DNA from: a virus | IMG/VR virus record: IMGVR_UViG_3300028559_000227 | Location: 1-20,360 of that record | Reading direction: 5' to 3' (one strand) | Length of the DNA: 20,360 bases | In this document: piece by piece, positions 7,030 to 13,166 of the stretch | Numbering within the stretch: the first letter of the stretch is position 1 | Layout: each line of letters starts with the position of its first letter | Notes under the pieces: model-generated | What the model was told of the DNA's origin: nothing | The model's database searches: none | What the model saw: the letters and a program-made list of their open reading frames with translations, nothing else | Position numbers and translations under genes: made by a program

Positions 7030-8342
7030 TGTTTATAGATATAGTCAAACATTTGGTGTTTATCATAACACTCTTCATAATAGGGTTAACGATACCTATT
7101 GAATCAAATGCCAATCATCTAATAACTGCTGATATTGGTTATAAATACGTAAACGATACAACTTATGAAATAACAATTAGGGTTTATCTTGAGTGTGATA
7201 GCTCACTTGTTTCAGTCGGATTTAATGTTTATAACTACGATTCATTATTAAAAAATGATATATTAATACAGTTGTTCCAAGGTGTTATTGATTCACCATC
7301 AATTAGGGATATCTCAAATAATTGCGATGGTTGTTTAAATCCAAGTCAAGATGTAATTTCAATACTTGAATATACATTTAAAAAAGAATTTATCTTTCCT
7401 CGTGGAAAATGGTTAATTAAATACAATACAAGTGGTAGGTATGATTTTAATAACTTAGATTATGGTACAAGACCCTCACAAGTGGGTTTTAATACTGAAA
7501 TACTTTTAGATAATACAAAGGGTTCTATTAATGATAGCCCATTATGGTATGATTTACCAATAATTTATATTTGTCCAGATAATCCAACTATTTTTAACTT
7601 TAGGACTAGTGATAATGATAGCATAGTAATTACACCGACATTTACAACAGAAGGATTATATAATATTATTATACCCTTTAGTAATGGATTAAATATTTCT
7701 AATCCAGTTAATTATCGAGATTATCAATTTATGGGTAATGGTTTTAGTTTTATCGCTGAAAATCAAGCTAATATATTAACGTTCATTATAGATGAATATC
7801 GTAATGATATTCTTATATCAACAGGCTTAAGGGATATCGCTATTATACCATATCCCTGTGATGAGGATTCAATACCAGATATATATCTACAAACTGAGTC
7901 ATTTTCAAGCTGTTTAAGCGATAGTATCTTGATATTGATACTTGGTATCCCAGATTCAGCTTTAATTGAATACTATGGCCCTAATGAGCTTAATTTGACC
8001 ATAGATGATGGTGTATTAACATATAAGGGTATAAACCAGAATACCAATATAGAAATAGCCTTTAAATTAACATCATTAAGTTGCCCATTTAACTATACCA
8101 ACTATTTTAATTTTGAGATTCAAGTAGATACCTTAGGTTGCCTAGTTAATGGACTTGATTCCATTAAAAAAGAACCAATATTATTACACGTAGATACACT
8201 CATATACAACATGTTAGGTCAATATATTGGTAACAACGAACTTGAGTTCGTGTCTGGTGGTTTATATATTTATCGATTAGTTAGATACTATCAAGATGGG
8301 TTGGTTGAAGAAAAGTTTTATAAAAAGATGAAAATAAAATGA
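7029..8342 (+). CDS. Secreted protein with T9SS-type C-terminal sorting domain
   Basis: A 437-residue protein with an N-terminal signal peptide: Lys, a hydrophobic stretch 'LVFIITLFIIGLTIPI' and a cleavage site near 'SNA'. The mature start 'HLITADIGYKYVNDTTYEI' and the later 'SPLWYDLPIIYICPDNPTI' resemble a Bacteroidetes family of large extracellular proteins that begin 'HLMGGEI' and contain 'PVPYICVGQPF'-like segments. The last 50 residues, with 'IYNMLGQYIG', 'SGGLYIYRL' and a Lys-rich end, match the type A sorting domain of the type IX secretion system. I infer export and attachment at the host surface. Possible jobs are blocking superinfection or altering adhesion. It is probably of host origin. 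Confidence 0.75.
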   Translation: MFIDIVKHLVFIITLFIIGLTIPIESNANHLITADIGYKYVNDTTYEITIRVYLECDSSLVSVGFNVYNYDSLLKNDILIQLFQGVIDSPSIRDISNNCDGCLNPSQDVISILEYTFKKEFIFPRGKWLIKYNTSGRYDFNNLDYGTRPSQVGFNTEILLDNTKGSINDSPLWYDLPIIYICPDNPTIFNFRTSDNDSIVITPTFTTEGLYNIIIPFSNGLNISNPVNYRDYQFMGNGFSFIAENQANILTFIIDEYRNDILISTGLRDIAIIPYPCDEDSIPDIYLQTESFSSCLSDSILILILGIPDSALIEYYGPNELNLTIDDGVLTYKGINQNTNIEIAFKLTSLSCPFNYTNYFNFEIQVDTLGCLVNGLDSIKKEPILLHVDTLIYNMLGQYIGNNELEFVSGGLYIYRLVRYYQDGLVEEKFYKKMKIK

Positions 8343-8349
8343 AAAAGAC

Positions 8350-8380
8350 TTGCATAGTTAGAAATAATGTCGTACCTTTG
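8350..8380 (+). promoter_or_regulatory. Bacteroidetes-type promoter of the tmRNA
   Basis: TTG (8350-8352) and TACCTTTG (8373-8380) are 20 bases apart. The tmRNA begins 65 bases after the -7 box, leaving an AT-rich 5' leader to be removed by processing. Confidence 0.85.
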
Positions 8381-8445
8381 TAACAGATAAATAATAAAGG
8401 CGTTTTTTAATTACTACGCTATTTATTAATAGTTCTTTAATTTAT

Positions 8446-8802
8446 GGGGCAATACAGGTATTGATTGGGTATAGTCGTAATTGACAGGCATGTAGTGCTA
8501 AATTGGAAGCACTTTAATAACTCTATTGAACAATTGAATTGACAACGATTTTATCGTTTCCGAAAATTTCCTTGACGTGGCTGCTTGCAGTTTCGCAGGA
8601 GAGCTTGCTGTAGCCTAATACACGCTAATAGTGGTATCCCACTTCATTATGGTATGTCCCATAACATAATGGTAGTCCATTTGATTTTGGTCGAAAATCA
8701 TTAAAAATCGAAATATTTTGAAGAGTTAGAAAACTCTATTCTAAACATGTAGAATGTTTTTGAAGAGTGCTCAAGACAAGGGTTCGATTCCCTTTTGCTC
8801 CA
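8446..8802 (+). ncRNA. ssrA: tmRNA (ribosome rescue RNA)
   Basis: The 357-base span has both halves of the tRNA-like domain. The 5' end GGGGCAA (8446-8452) pairs with TTGCTCC (8795-8801), followed by the discriminator A. The T arm AAGGG / TTCGATT / CCCTT precedes the 3' half. The middle contains a candidate tag frame from GCA at 8595 to TAA at 8616, encoding AGELAVA. This resembles the Bacteroidetes tag start AGE and the usual small hydrophobic Ala-rich end, but is shorter than the normal AGETNYALAA-type tag. CCA is not encoded; the next bases are CA. tmRNA with SmpB rescues stalled ribosomes and tags the nascent chain for ClpXP. A GIY-YIG gene follows directly. Confidence 0.88.
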
Positions 8803-8805
8803 CAT

Positions 8806-8836
8806 TTGACTTTTTTATTTTTTATCGTATATTTAT
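8806..8836 (+). promoter_or_regulatory. Promoter-like region of GIY-YIG gene 2
   Basis: TTG (8806-8808) starts 4 bases after the tmRNA 3' end, and TATATTTA (8828-8835) follows after 19 bases, a near match to the -7 box. The same arrangement precedes the third GIY-YIG gene at 10596-10626. Confidence 0.55.
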
Positions 8837-8840
8837 ACAT

Positions 8841-9656
8841 ATGATAAAAGAAAAAGCAAACATACATTACTTATATAAAACAACTTGTTTAATTACAGGT
8901 AGATATTATATAGGAATGCACTCTACCAGTAATCTAGAAGACGGTTATATGGGTAGTGGGAAGAGATTAAGATTTTCAATTAGATATCACGGTAAAGATA
9001 ACCATGCTAAAGAAATATTAGAGTTCTTTGATAATCGAGAATTATTGATTGAAGCCGAGATTAAGGCTATTACACCAGAAATGATAAGTGATAGAAACTG
9101 TATGAACCTAAAAGAAGGTGGTTACGGTGGTGGTTTTTGGTCTGACGAACACATGATGAAATGTTCAAGAGCTGGTAACAAAGCCTTTAAAGAAAAATTA
9201 GCTACTGATAAAGCCTTTAGAGAGGCTAAATCAATTAAAAGTAGTGAAAACACTAAAAAAGGAATGGCTGAAGGTAAGATTAAACCTATTGACTATAGTT
9301 GGTTAGGTAAGAAGCATTCTGATGAATCTAAGATAAAAATGTCTGAGTCATCAAAAGGTGCTGGAACTAGCGAAGATAATTCACAATATGGTACTTGTTG
9401 GGTAACCAAGGAAGGATTAAATAAAAAGATAAAAAAAGATGATTTAGGTATATACCTAAATGAAGGTTGGGTTAAGGGAAGATTCACTGAGATAAAAGGT
9501 GAGTTGGTTAATAATTCAAAATTAACTAATAACGATGTTATTGAAATAAAAAAGTTATTAGATAAAAATGAGTTATCGCAGGGCAAGATTGCTAAGTTAT
9601 ATAATGTTCGTCAAGAAACAATAGGTAAAATAAAAAGAAAACTTATTTGGAAATAA
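8841..9656 (+). CDS. GIY-YIG endonuclease 2, following the tmRNA
   Basis: A 271-residue protein from ATG 8841; the frame is open further upstream, but that part lies within the tmRNA, so this ATG is preferred. The nuclease domain shows 'HYLYKTTCLITGRYYIGMHS' at residues 9-28 and 'RELLIEAEIKAITPEM' with the acidic residue expected near position 70. A NUMOD3-like 'GKKHSDESKIKMSESSKG' and a 'GTCWVTKEG' module follow. The C-terminus adds a helix-turn-helix 'LSQGKIAKLYNVRQETIGKI' for DNA binding. It is closely similar to the gene at 10641 over most of its length. Placement right behind tmRNA suggests a mobile gene using that site. Confidence 0.9.
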   Translation: MIKEKANIHYLYKTTCLITGRYYIGMHSTSNLEDGYMGSGKRLRFSIRYHGKDNHAKEILEFFDNRELLIEAEIKAITPEMISDRNCMNLKEGGYGGGFWSDEHMMKCSRAGNKAFKEKLATDKAFREAKSIKSSENTKKGMAEGKIKPIDYSWLGKKHSDESKIKMSESSKGAGTSEDNSQYGTCWVTKEGLNKKIKKDDLGIYLNEGWVKGRFTEIKGELVNNSKLTNNDVIEIKKLLDKNELSQGKIAKLYNVRQETIGKIKRKLIWK

Positions 9657-9721
9657 AGACTTTTGTACCTTGTCGTAATTGATTCTTATCCAAAGATTAA
9701 CCTATCGGATGGGAAATAAAA

Positions 9722-9749
9722 ACCCAAATAAAAAACGCTTTATTTGGGT
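9722..9749. terminator. Bidirectional intrinsic terminator
   Basis: An 11-bp perfect stem (9722-9732 with 9739-9749) closes a 6-base loop, with A-rich sequence on one side and T-rich on the other. It can end GIY-YIG gene 2 on the + strand and the small minus-strand gene at 9762-9860. Confidence 0.8.
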
Positions 9750-9761
9750 ATTTAATTACGA

Positions 9762-9860
9762 TTACTTACTCGGCCTTGGGGCTGGTGTTGGTGGTGTGAT
9801 AGGTCTAGTAACAGTTGTTGTTTTTGGCTTACCACATCCGCATCCGTTAGTTGTTTGCAT
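9762..9860 (-). CDS. Possible 32-residue Cys/Pro-rich small protein
   Basis: A minus-strand frame from ATG 9860 to TAA 9762 encodes 32 residues beginning 'MQTTNGCGCGKP' followed by a Thr/Pro-rich tail. It ends 12 bases before a strong terminator facing the right way, which is the main support. The Cys-Gly pattern recalls the Cys-rich end of the protein at 1663-2001. No clear promoter was found. An overlapping plus-strand frame runs through the terminator and is less likely. Confidence 0.4.
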   Translation of the reverse strand: MQTTNGCGCGKPKTTTVTRPITPPTPAPRPSK

Positions 9861-9932
9861 GTTCTTTGAATTTTAGTTTAATGTTATAGTAATAAATACT
9901 TGATTTTATAAAATTATACCCTATAATTGGGT

Positions 9933-10172
9933 ATGTTTAAATCCAAGTATACGATAACGTTAATTAATAGTAAATGGGAAGTCATAGAACGAAATGTAAA
10001 TATTTCTATTCTACCAAGAAGTAATGAGTATTTGTTCCATAACAAGCAGTATTACGAAGTAATAAACGTAGTACATATGCTTAATAAGGTACAAGATATA
10101 TTTGTAATTATCGAGCCATTAAGTGTTAATTTTAGCTTAAATGTTGGTGAAATAAAAATAATTGAAAAATAA
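9933..10172 (+). CDS. Small unknown protein
   Basis: A 79-residue protein if translation starts at ATG 9933; an in-frame TTG at 9927 would add two residues. The sequence looks like a small beta barrel: 'KYTITLINSKWEVIERNVNI', then 'YLFHNKQYYEVINVVHML', then 'DIFVIIEPL'. There is no signal or membrane segment. A weak promoter-like pair (TTG 9900-9902 and TATAATTG 9922-9929) lies very close to the start. Function unknown. Confidence 0.65.
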   Translation: MFKSKYTITLINSKWEVIERNVNISILPRSNEYLFHNKQYYEVINVVHMLNKVQDIFVIIEPLSVNFSLNVGEIKIIEK

Positions 10173-10184
10173 TTTGAAATTTAC

Positions 10185-10215
10185 TTGACAAATACAAAAA
10201 TAGTTAGTATCTTTG
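10185..10215 (+). promoter_or_regulatory. Bacteroidetes-type promoter of the long structured transcript and tRNA-Met
   Basis: TTGAC (10185-10189) and TATCTTTG (10208-10215), 20 bases between the TTG and the -7 box. No protein gene follows for 425 bases; the transcript is RNA only until 10641. Confidence 0.88.
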
Positions 10216-10520
10216 TATTACTTAAACCAAAAAGGTGAGTTCAGCAAACGAACAAAAAACTATACAGACAAGAGTTGTGAATCTCTGAGTATTAATTTAA
10301 GCCTTAGGACTTAAATAGTATTACAAAAAATCACTACGGTTTGGTTCCGTATAAAGTAAACACCCACGGTGGTAATCGTGTAATAAAATATGGCTAAGTC
10401 TACGAGGACTTAACAATAAACTCGAACAGTCATCTTGGGAGTTTAATGATGGTGTCGATTAAGTAAGTCATATCCTATCTTGGGGTATATAGAGGCTCAT
10501 ACCCTCTCACCGTCACATAT
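10216..10520 (+). ncRNA. Unassigned structured RNA leader, about 300 bases
   Basis: This promoter-driven stretch has no convincing protein frame but many local helices. They include ATTTAAG/CTTAAAT (10295-10316), a T-arm-like TACGG/CCGTA with a 7-base loop (10335-10351), CACG/CGTG (10365-10380), TAAGTC/GACTTA (10395-10412) and AAACTC/GAGTTT (10418-10444). An anticodon-arm-like AGAGG/CCTCT with loop CTCATAC lies at 10491-10507. GGTGAG near 10236 can pair with CTCACC near 10506, closing the whole region. It does not show the motifs I know for RNase P RNA, group I introns or 6S RNA. It may contain one or more degenerate tRNAs or be a distinct noncoding RNA. Confidence 0.55.
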
Positions 10521-10592
10521 TGCGCTTCAGAGAAATGGTAACTCGCTAGGCTCATAACCTAGAGATAGTAGGTTCGATTCCTACAGGCGCTA
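10521..10592 (+). tRNA. tRNA-Met (CAT), initiator-like features
   Basis: The acceptor TGCGCTT/AGGCGCT has a T-T mismatch at 1-72 and six other pairs. The D stem GAG/CTC gives an A11-T24 pair. The anticodon arm CTAGG / CTCATAA / CCTAG has anticodon CAT (10553-10555), and the T arm GTAGG / TTCGATT / CCTAC is perfect. The 1-72 mismatch and A11-T24 pair are hallmarks of bacterial initiator tRNA, though the three consecutive GC pairs of the anticodon stem are absent. Discriminator A; CCA is not encoded. A GIY-YIG gene follows. Confidence 0.88.
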
Positions 10593-10595
10593 CTC

Positions 10596-10626
10596 TTGAC
10601 TTTTTTGTACTTTGTCGTATATTTAT
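10596..10626 (+). promoter_or_regulatory. Promoter-like region of GIY-YIG gene 3
   Basis: TTGAC begins 3 bases after the tRNA-Met discriminator and is followed after 19 bases by TATATTTAT (10618-10626). The layout copies that before GIY-YIG gene 2, so this leader probably moves with the endonuclease. Confidence 0.55.
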
Positions 10627-10640
10627 TGTAAAATAGATAT

Positions 10641-11339
10641 ATGGCAAGGAAAAAAGCAGACATTCATTACTTATATAAAACAACTTGTTTAATCACAGGT
10701 AGGTGGTATATAGGAATGCACTCCACAAATAATCTAGAAGATGGTTATATGGGTAGTGGAAATAGATTAAGAAGAAGTATACGTAAGTATGGTATTAATA
10801 ATCACAAAAAAGAAATCATCAAGTTCTTTGAGACTAGAGAGTTATTAATTGAGGCTGAGAAGAAAGCTATTACACCAGAAATGATTATAGATAATAACTG
10901 TATGAATTTAAAAGGTGGTGGAGAAGGCGGTTTTTCAAATGAAAAACATAAAGAAAATTTTTTAACATATGGTGTTAAAAATGGAAGATTAGCTTGCGAT
11001 AAAAAATTAAAAGAAAAACACGGTGATAATTTTTTAAGTGTTATTTCTAAAATTTTTTGGTCAAAATTAAAAAATGATTCTGACCTTATGAATGACTTTA
11101 TAGTTAAAGTTAAACAAGGGCAAATAAAATCTGGATTTGAAAATGGTTGTTTCTTTGGTAAAAAACATTCCGATGAAACAAAAATAAAAATGAGTGAGTC
11201 ATCAAAAGGTACTGGAACTGGTGAAACAAATAGCCAATACGGTACATGTTGGATAACCAAGGATGGTAGTAACAAAAAGATTAAAAAAGAAGACCTTGAA
11301 ACCTTCGTTAATGAAGGTTGGGTTAAAGGTAGGGTATAA
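10641..11339 (+). CDS. GIY-YIG endonuclease 3, following tRNA-Met
   Basis: A 232-residue relative of the gene at 8841: 'HYLYKTTCLITGRWYIGMHS' near the start, 'RELLIEAEKKAITPEM' in the nuclease core, NUMOD3-like 'GKKHSDETKIKMSESSKG' and 'GTCWITKDG' later. The central linker differs and the C-terminal helix-turn-helix of gene 2 is missing, so it ends right after 'NEGWVKGRV'. The two are recent-looking paralogues inserted behind different RNA genes. Its expected activity is site-directed DNA cleavage for spread; the target may be the tRNA locus itself. Confidence 0.9.
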   Translation: MARKKADIHYLYKTTCLITGRWYIGMHSTNNLEDGYMGSGNRLRRSIRKYGINNHKKEIIKFFETRELLIEAEKKAITPEMIIDNNCMNLKGGGEGGFSNEKHKENFLTYGVKNGRLACDKKLKEKHGDNFLSVISKIFWSKLKNDSDLMNDFIVKVKQGQIKSGFENGCFFGKKHSDETKIKMSESSKGTGTGETNSQYGTCWITKDGSNKKIKKEDLETFVNEGWVKGRV

Positions 11340-11444
11340 ACTTAAAATCAGGAGTGAGGAGGGGTGAGAACCCCTTCTCCACTACCATGGGCTGGCTTAC
11401 ACAGGTAAAGTCAAAAATAATGAGCAATCATCCCACCTGTAAAT
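11340..11444 (+). ncRNA. Structured intergenic RNA with GAGA-loop hairpin
   Basis: The stretch between GIY-YIG gene 3 and the next tRNA-like gene has a strong hairpin at 11353-11383 with a GGGGT/ACCCC core and a GAGA tetraloop. There is no T tract, so it is not an ordinary terminator. A second stem pairs ACAGGT (11401-11406) with ACCTGT (11435-11440). No protein frame is evident. It may be a processing signal or the remains of an RNA gene split by the endonuclease. Confidence 0.4.
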
Positions 11445-11514
11445 ACGAGTGTAGCTTAAATTTAAAGCACCAGCGGTAAGCTGGGGACTAATGGTTCAAA
11501 TCCATTCTCTTGTA
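11445..11514 (+). tRNA. Non-canonical tRNA, five-base anticodon loop (Thr GGT-like)
   Basis: The acceptor ACGAGTG/CTCTTGT has one T-T mismatch, the D arm GCTT/AAGC has a 7-base loop without GG, and the T arm AATGG / TTCAAAT / CCATT is perfect. The anticodon stem CCAGC/GCTGG (11470-11484) is perfect but encloses only GGTAA. A normal tRNA-Thr loop would be TTGGTAA, so bases 32-33 appear missing. Reading a four-pair stem instead gives CGGTAAG with anticodon GTA and no T33. Isotype is therefore uncertain. Discriminator A; no CCA. Confidence 0.6.
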
Positions 11515-11515
11515 C

Positions 11516-11640
11516 TAATTTCGTATGTGGAATCAACTTCGAATCAGTTTATGGTCTGATTGTAGGGATGGTAGGGCTTTAGCGAGTCTCCATAAACAAA
11601 ACCTAGTAACCTTGATATGGTTATCATATGCGAAATATTT
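11516..11640 (+). ncRNA. Structured RNA, possibly degenerate tRNA-like
   Basis: TTTCGTA (about 11519) can pair with TGCGAAA (about 11629) to close the region. Inside are an ATCAG/CTGAT hairpin with loop TTTATGGT, resembling an anticodon arm with an 8-base loop, and TAACC/GGTTA with loop TTGATAT, resembling a T arm. The roughly 50 bases between them do not fold as a standard variable region. I cannot decide between an expanded tRNA and another RNA. Confidence 0.35.
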
Positions 11641-11645
11641 TATTT

Positions 11646-11714
11646 ACGGGAATAGTTTAAGTTAGAACGTGGCCCATGGGGGCCTTGATGTTGGTTCAAG
11701 TCCAGCTTTCCGTA
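11646..11714 (+). tRNA. Non-canonical tRNA with six-base anticodon loop (Pro TGG-like)
   Basis: The acceptor ACGGGAA/TTTCCGT has seven pairs and the T arm GTTGG / TTCAAGT / CCAGC is good; the D arm has GTT/AAC. The anticodon arm is GGCC / CATGGG / GGCC (11671-11684), giving a 6-base loop in which TGG would read as a proline anticodon, without the usual T33. The region from base 26 to the T arm is two bases shorter than normal. Discriminator A; CCA absent (CA follows). Confidence 0.6.
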
Positions 11715-11719
11715 CAAAT

Positions 11720-11791
11720 TGCGAAGTAGAGCAGAGGTAGCTTGCTAGGCTCATAACCTAGAGGTCGGGGGTTCGAATCCTTCCTTCGATT
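11720..11791 (+). tRNA. tRNA-Met (CAT), second copy
   Basis: A full cloverleaf with D arm GAGC / AGAGGTA / GCTT, anticodon arm CTAGG / CTCATAA / CCTAG (anticodon 11752-11754) and T arm GGGGG / TTCGAAT / CCTTC. The anticodon arm is identical to that of the tRNA at 10521. Acceptor pairs 3-7 are good, but positions 1-72 and 2-71 are mismatched (T-T and G-A), and the D stem has A11-T24, again initiator-like. CCA not encoded. Confidence 0.85.
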
Positions 11792-11800
11792 CAAAAGGTT

Positions 11801-11834
11801 CCTAATAACCTATGAATTAGTTCAAGTTATTAGG
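11801..11834 (+). other. Hairpin between tRNA genes
   Basis: CCTAATAAC (11801-11809) pairs perfectly with GTTATTAGG (11826-11834) around a 16-base loop. It lies between tRNA-Met and the next tRNA-like gene and could be a processing signal for the array transcript. No T tract follows. Confidence 0.45.
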
Positions 11835-11844
11835 TCAACAAATT

Positions 11845-11913
11845 GGGGGTATAGTATAATAGTAGTACGTTCTCGTCTTGAGAAAAATGGTGGTTCAAGT
11901 CCATCTACCCCCA
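11845..11913 (+). tRNA. Non-canonical tRNA, five-base anticodon loop (Lys CTT-like)
   Basis: The acceptor GGGGGTA/TACCCCC is perfect, the D stem GTAT/GTAC is good, and the T arm GGTGG / TTCAAGT / CCATC has five pairs. The anticodon stem TTCTC/GAGAA (11870-11884) is perfect and encloses only GTCTT. Read as G32-T33-CTT, bases 37-38 are missing and the anticodon would be CTT (Lys), consistent with discriminator A. The stretch from base 27 to the T stem is 19 bases instead of 21-22. CCA not encoded. Confidence 0.65.
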
Positions 11914-11916
11914 CAA

Positions 11917-11975
11917 AGAATGGTTACAGCAAATAAAAAACTTGTATTCTGAAAAACACAACCAAAATCCATTCT
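11917..11975 (+). other. 7-bp closed stem with 45-base interior
   Basis: AGAATGG (11917-11923) pairs with CCATTCT (11969-11975), like an acceptor stem, but the A-rich interior shows no D, anticodon or T arm. It could be a decayed tRNA or a processing stem before the terminator. Confidence 0.3.
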
Positions 11976-11980
11976 GTTTA

Positions 11981-12015
11981 GAAAAGCCTCACAGGAATGT
12001 GGGGTTTTTCTCTTT
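11981..12015 (+). terminator. Intrinsic terminator of the first tRNA group
   Basis: GAAAAGCCTCACA (11981-11993) pairs over 13 positions with TGTGGGGTTTTTC (11998-12010) around GGAA, followed by TCTTT. It closes the transcript that starts at about 10215. Confidence 0.8.
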
Positions 12016-12035
12016 ATAATGAAAACTAAAGAAAT

Positions 12036-12896
12036 ATGAAAGCAGTAACAACATCAATTAAACTCCTGGTATTGGGGGCGGCTCGTCATGGAAAAGATAG
12101 TTTTGCGGAAATACTTAACGAAGTATATGGTTTAACCTTTAAATCATCATCACAAGCTGCCGCTGAAATCTTTCTATACGATACCCTAAAAGAAAAGTAT
12201 GGTTATAATTCCCCAGAGGAATGCTTTGAGGACCGAATGAATAGAAGACCAGAGTGGTATACCGCAATATGTGAGTATAACAAGGATGATAGGGCTAGGT
12301 TAGCTAAGGGTATATTAGAGCAATCTGATTGCTATGTTGGTATGCGAGATAGAGATGAGATAGAAGAATGTCTTAGGCAGGGTTTATTTGATTTGATAAT
12401 TTGGGTTGACGCTTCTGAGCGTTTAGCATTAGAAAGTCCAGATTCCTTTAATATTGATAAATCATGTGCTCATGTCATTATTGATAATAACGGTACCTAT
12501 GAGCAATTTAGAGAGAGGACTATCAGATTTGGTCGAATACTATTCAACACGAAGCATGAAGAAACTAAAAAACCTAATTTTACTGGTGGTTTTATTAATC
12601 ACACTAGACAGTTTTTAGATGAAGATAATGAAGTATATATCTATGATTGGTTGGCATTGGTTGAGGGTTGGTTTAAAATTGATGGGGAAGTATTAGATTT
12701 CGAAAACTATGAGATAATTGAATTGGATGATTATGGTCTAAAGCTTTGGTGTGGTGGTGATTGGCAACAGCCATATTTGGTATCAATGAAATTTGATGGT
12801 AAAGCATTGCATGTAGTTGATTATGAACCATGCAATTATACTACTGGTTTATCTACACAAGAAATCAAAAAAATATTAGGAGTTTCTGAAGAATGA
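12036..12896 (+). CDS. P-loop nucleoside monophosphate kinase-like protein with extra C-terminal domain
   Basis: A 286-residue protein. The P-loop 'GAARHGKDSFAEIL' (Gly14, Gly19, Lys20, Asp21) follows a strand 'IKLLVLGAA', as in T4 gp1-type deoxynucleotide kinases. 'RRPEWYTAICEYNKDD' and the strand 'DLIIWVDASERL' fit the lid and core of that fold. In the family such enzymes phosphorylate dNMPs for phage DNA synthesis. The N-terminal kinase covers about 180 residues; the remaining 100, starting near 'DEDNEVYIYDWLALVEG', is an extra acidic domain I cannot identify. The substrate is not evident. The next promoter overlaps its stop region. Confidence 0.72.
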   Translation: MKAVTTSIKLLVLGAARHGKDSFAEILNEVYGLTFKSSSQAAAEIFLYDTLKEKYGYNSPEECFEDRMNRRPEWYTAICEYNKDDRARLAKGILEQSDCYVGMRDRDEIEECLRQGLFDLIIWVDASERLALESPDSFNIDKSCAHVIIDNNGTYEQFRERTIRFGRILFNTKHEETKKPNFTGGFINHTRQFLDEDNEVYIYDWLALVEGWFKIDGEVLDFENYEIIELDDYGLKLWCGGDWQQPYLVSMKFDGKALHVVDYEPCNYTTGLSTQEIKKILGVSEE

Positions 12897-12897
12897 T

Positions 12898-12928
12898 TTG
12901 GACATGTCAAAAAGCTTTACTACCTTTG
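12898..12928 (+). promoter_or_regulatory. Bacteroidetes-type promoter of the 12954-13438 gene pair
   Basis: TTG (12898-12900) begins two bases after the preceding stop codon, and TACCTTTG (12921-12928) follows after 20 bases. The ATG at 12954 is 25 bases downstream. Confidence 0.88.
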
Positions 12929-12953
12929 TTGTATAATAATCAAAAGCACAACT

Positions 12954-13166
12954 ATGAACGCAGAGCCAACATCCAAGGATAGATATAGTAAAGCAATAAA
13001 AAAATTGTATAAGTTGCTTGGAGAACACAAAGCAAATAGAAGTCACTTTTATACACAAGAGGATGTTGACGACCATAATGCTGAAATTAGAGGAATTAAA
13101 TTGGCAATAGATTATCTCCACCAATCTAGAATAGAGGCAAAAACAAATATAAATCAAAACAAATGA
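12954..13166 (+). CDS. Small unknown helical protein
   Basis: A 70-residue charged protein, apparently two helices: 'SKAIKKLYKLLGEHKAN' and 'HNAEIRGIKLAIDYLHQSRI'. The stop overlaps the next start (ATGA), so the two are translated together. No family recognised. It has a clear promoter. Confidence 0.75.
   Translation: MNAEPTSKDRYSKAIKKLYKLLGEHKANRSHFYTQEDVDDHNAEIRGIKLAIDYLHQSRIEAKTNINQNK

Noticed and set aside
8754-8840. An upstream extension of the GIY-YIG frame beginning MFLKSAQDKG
   Set aside because: This part overlaps the tRNA-like 3' domain of the tmRNA, and homologous gene 10641 starts at the position equivalent to 8841.
9679-9876. A 65-codon plus-strand frame with a glycine-rich hydrophobic stretch
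   Set aside because: It runs through a strong bidirectional terminator and lacks a promoter; the minus-strand 32-codon frame with the terminator behind it explains the region better.
10216-10520. Group I intron or RNase P RNA
   Set aside because: I could not find the conserved core elements of either class.
8828-10626. Insertion sequence or transposon explanation for the repeated GIY-YIG genes
   Set aside because: No terminal inverted repeats, transposase motif or target duplication was seen; the similarity is limited to the endonuclease genes and their short leaders.
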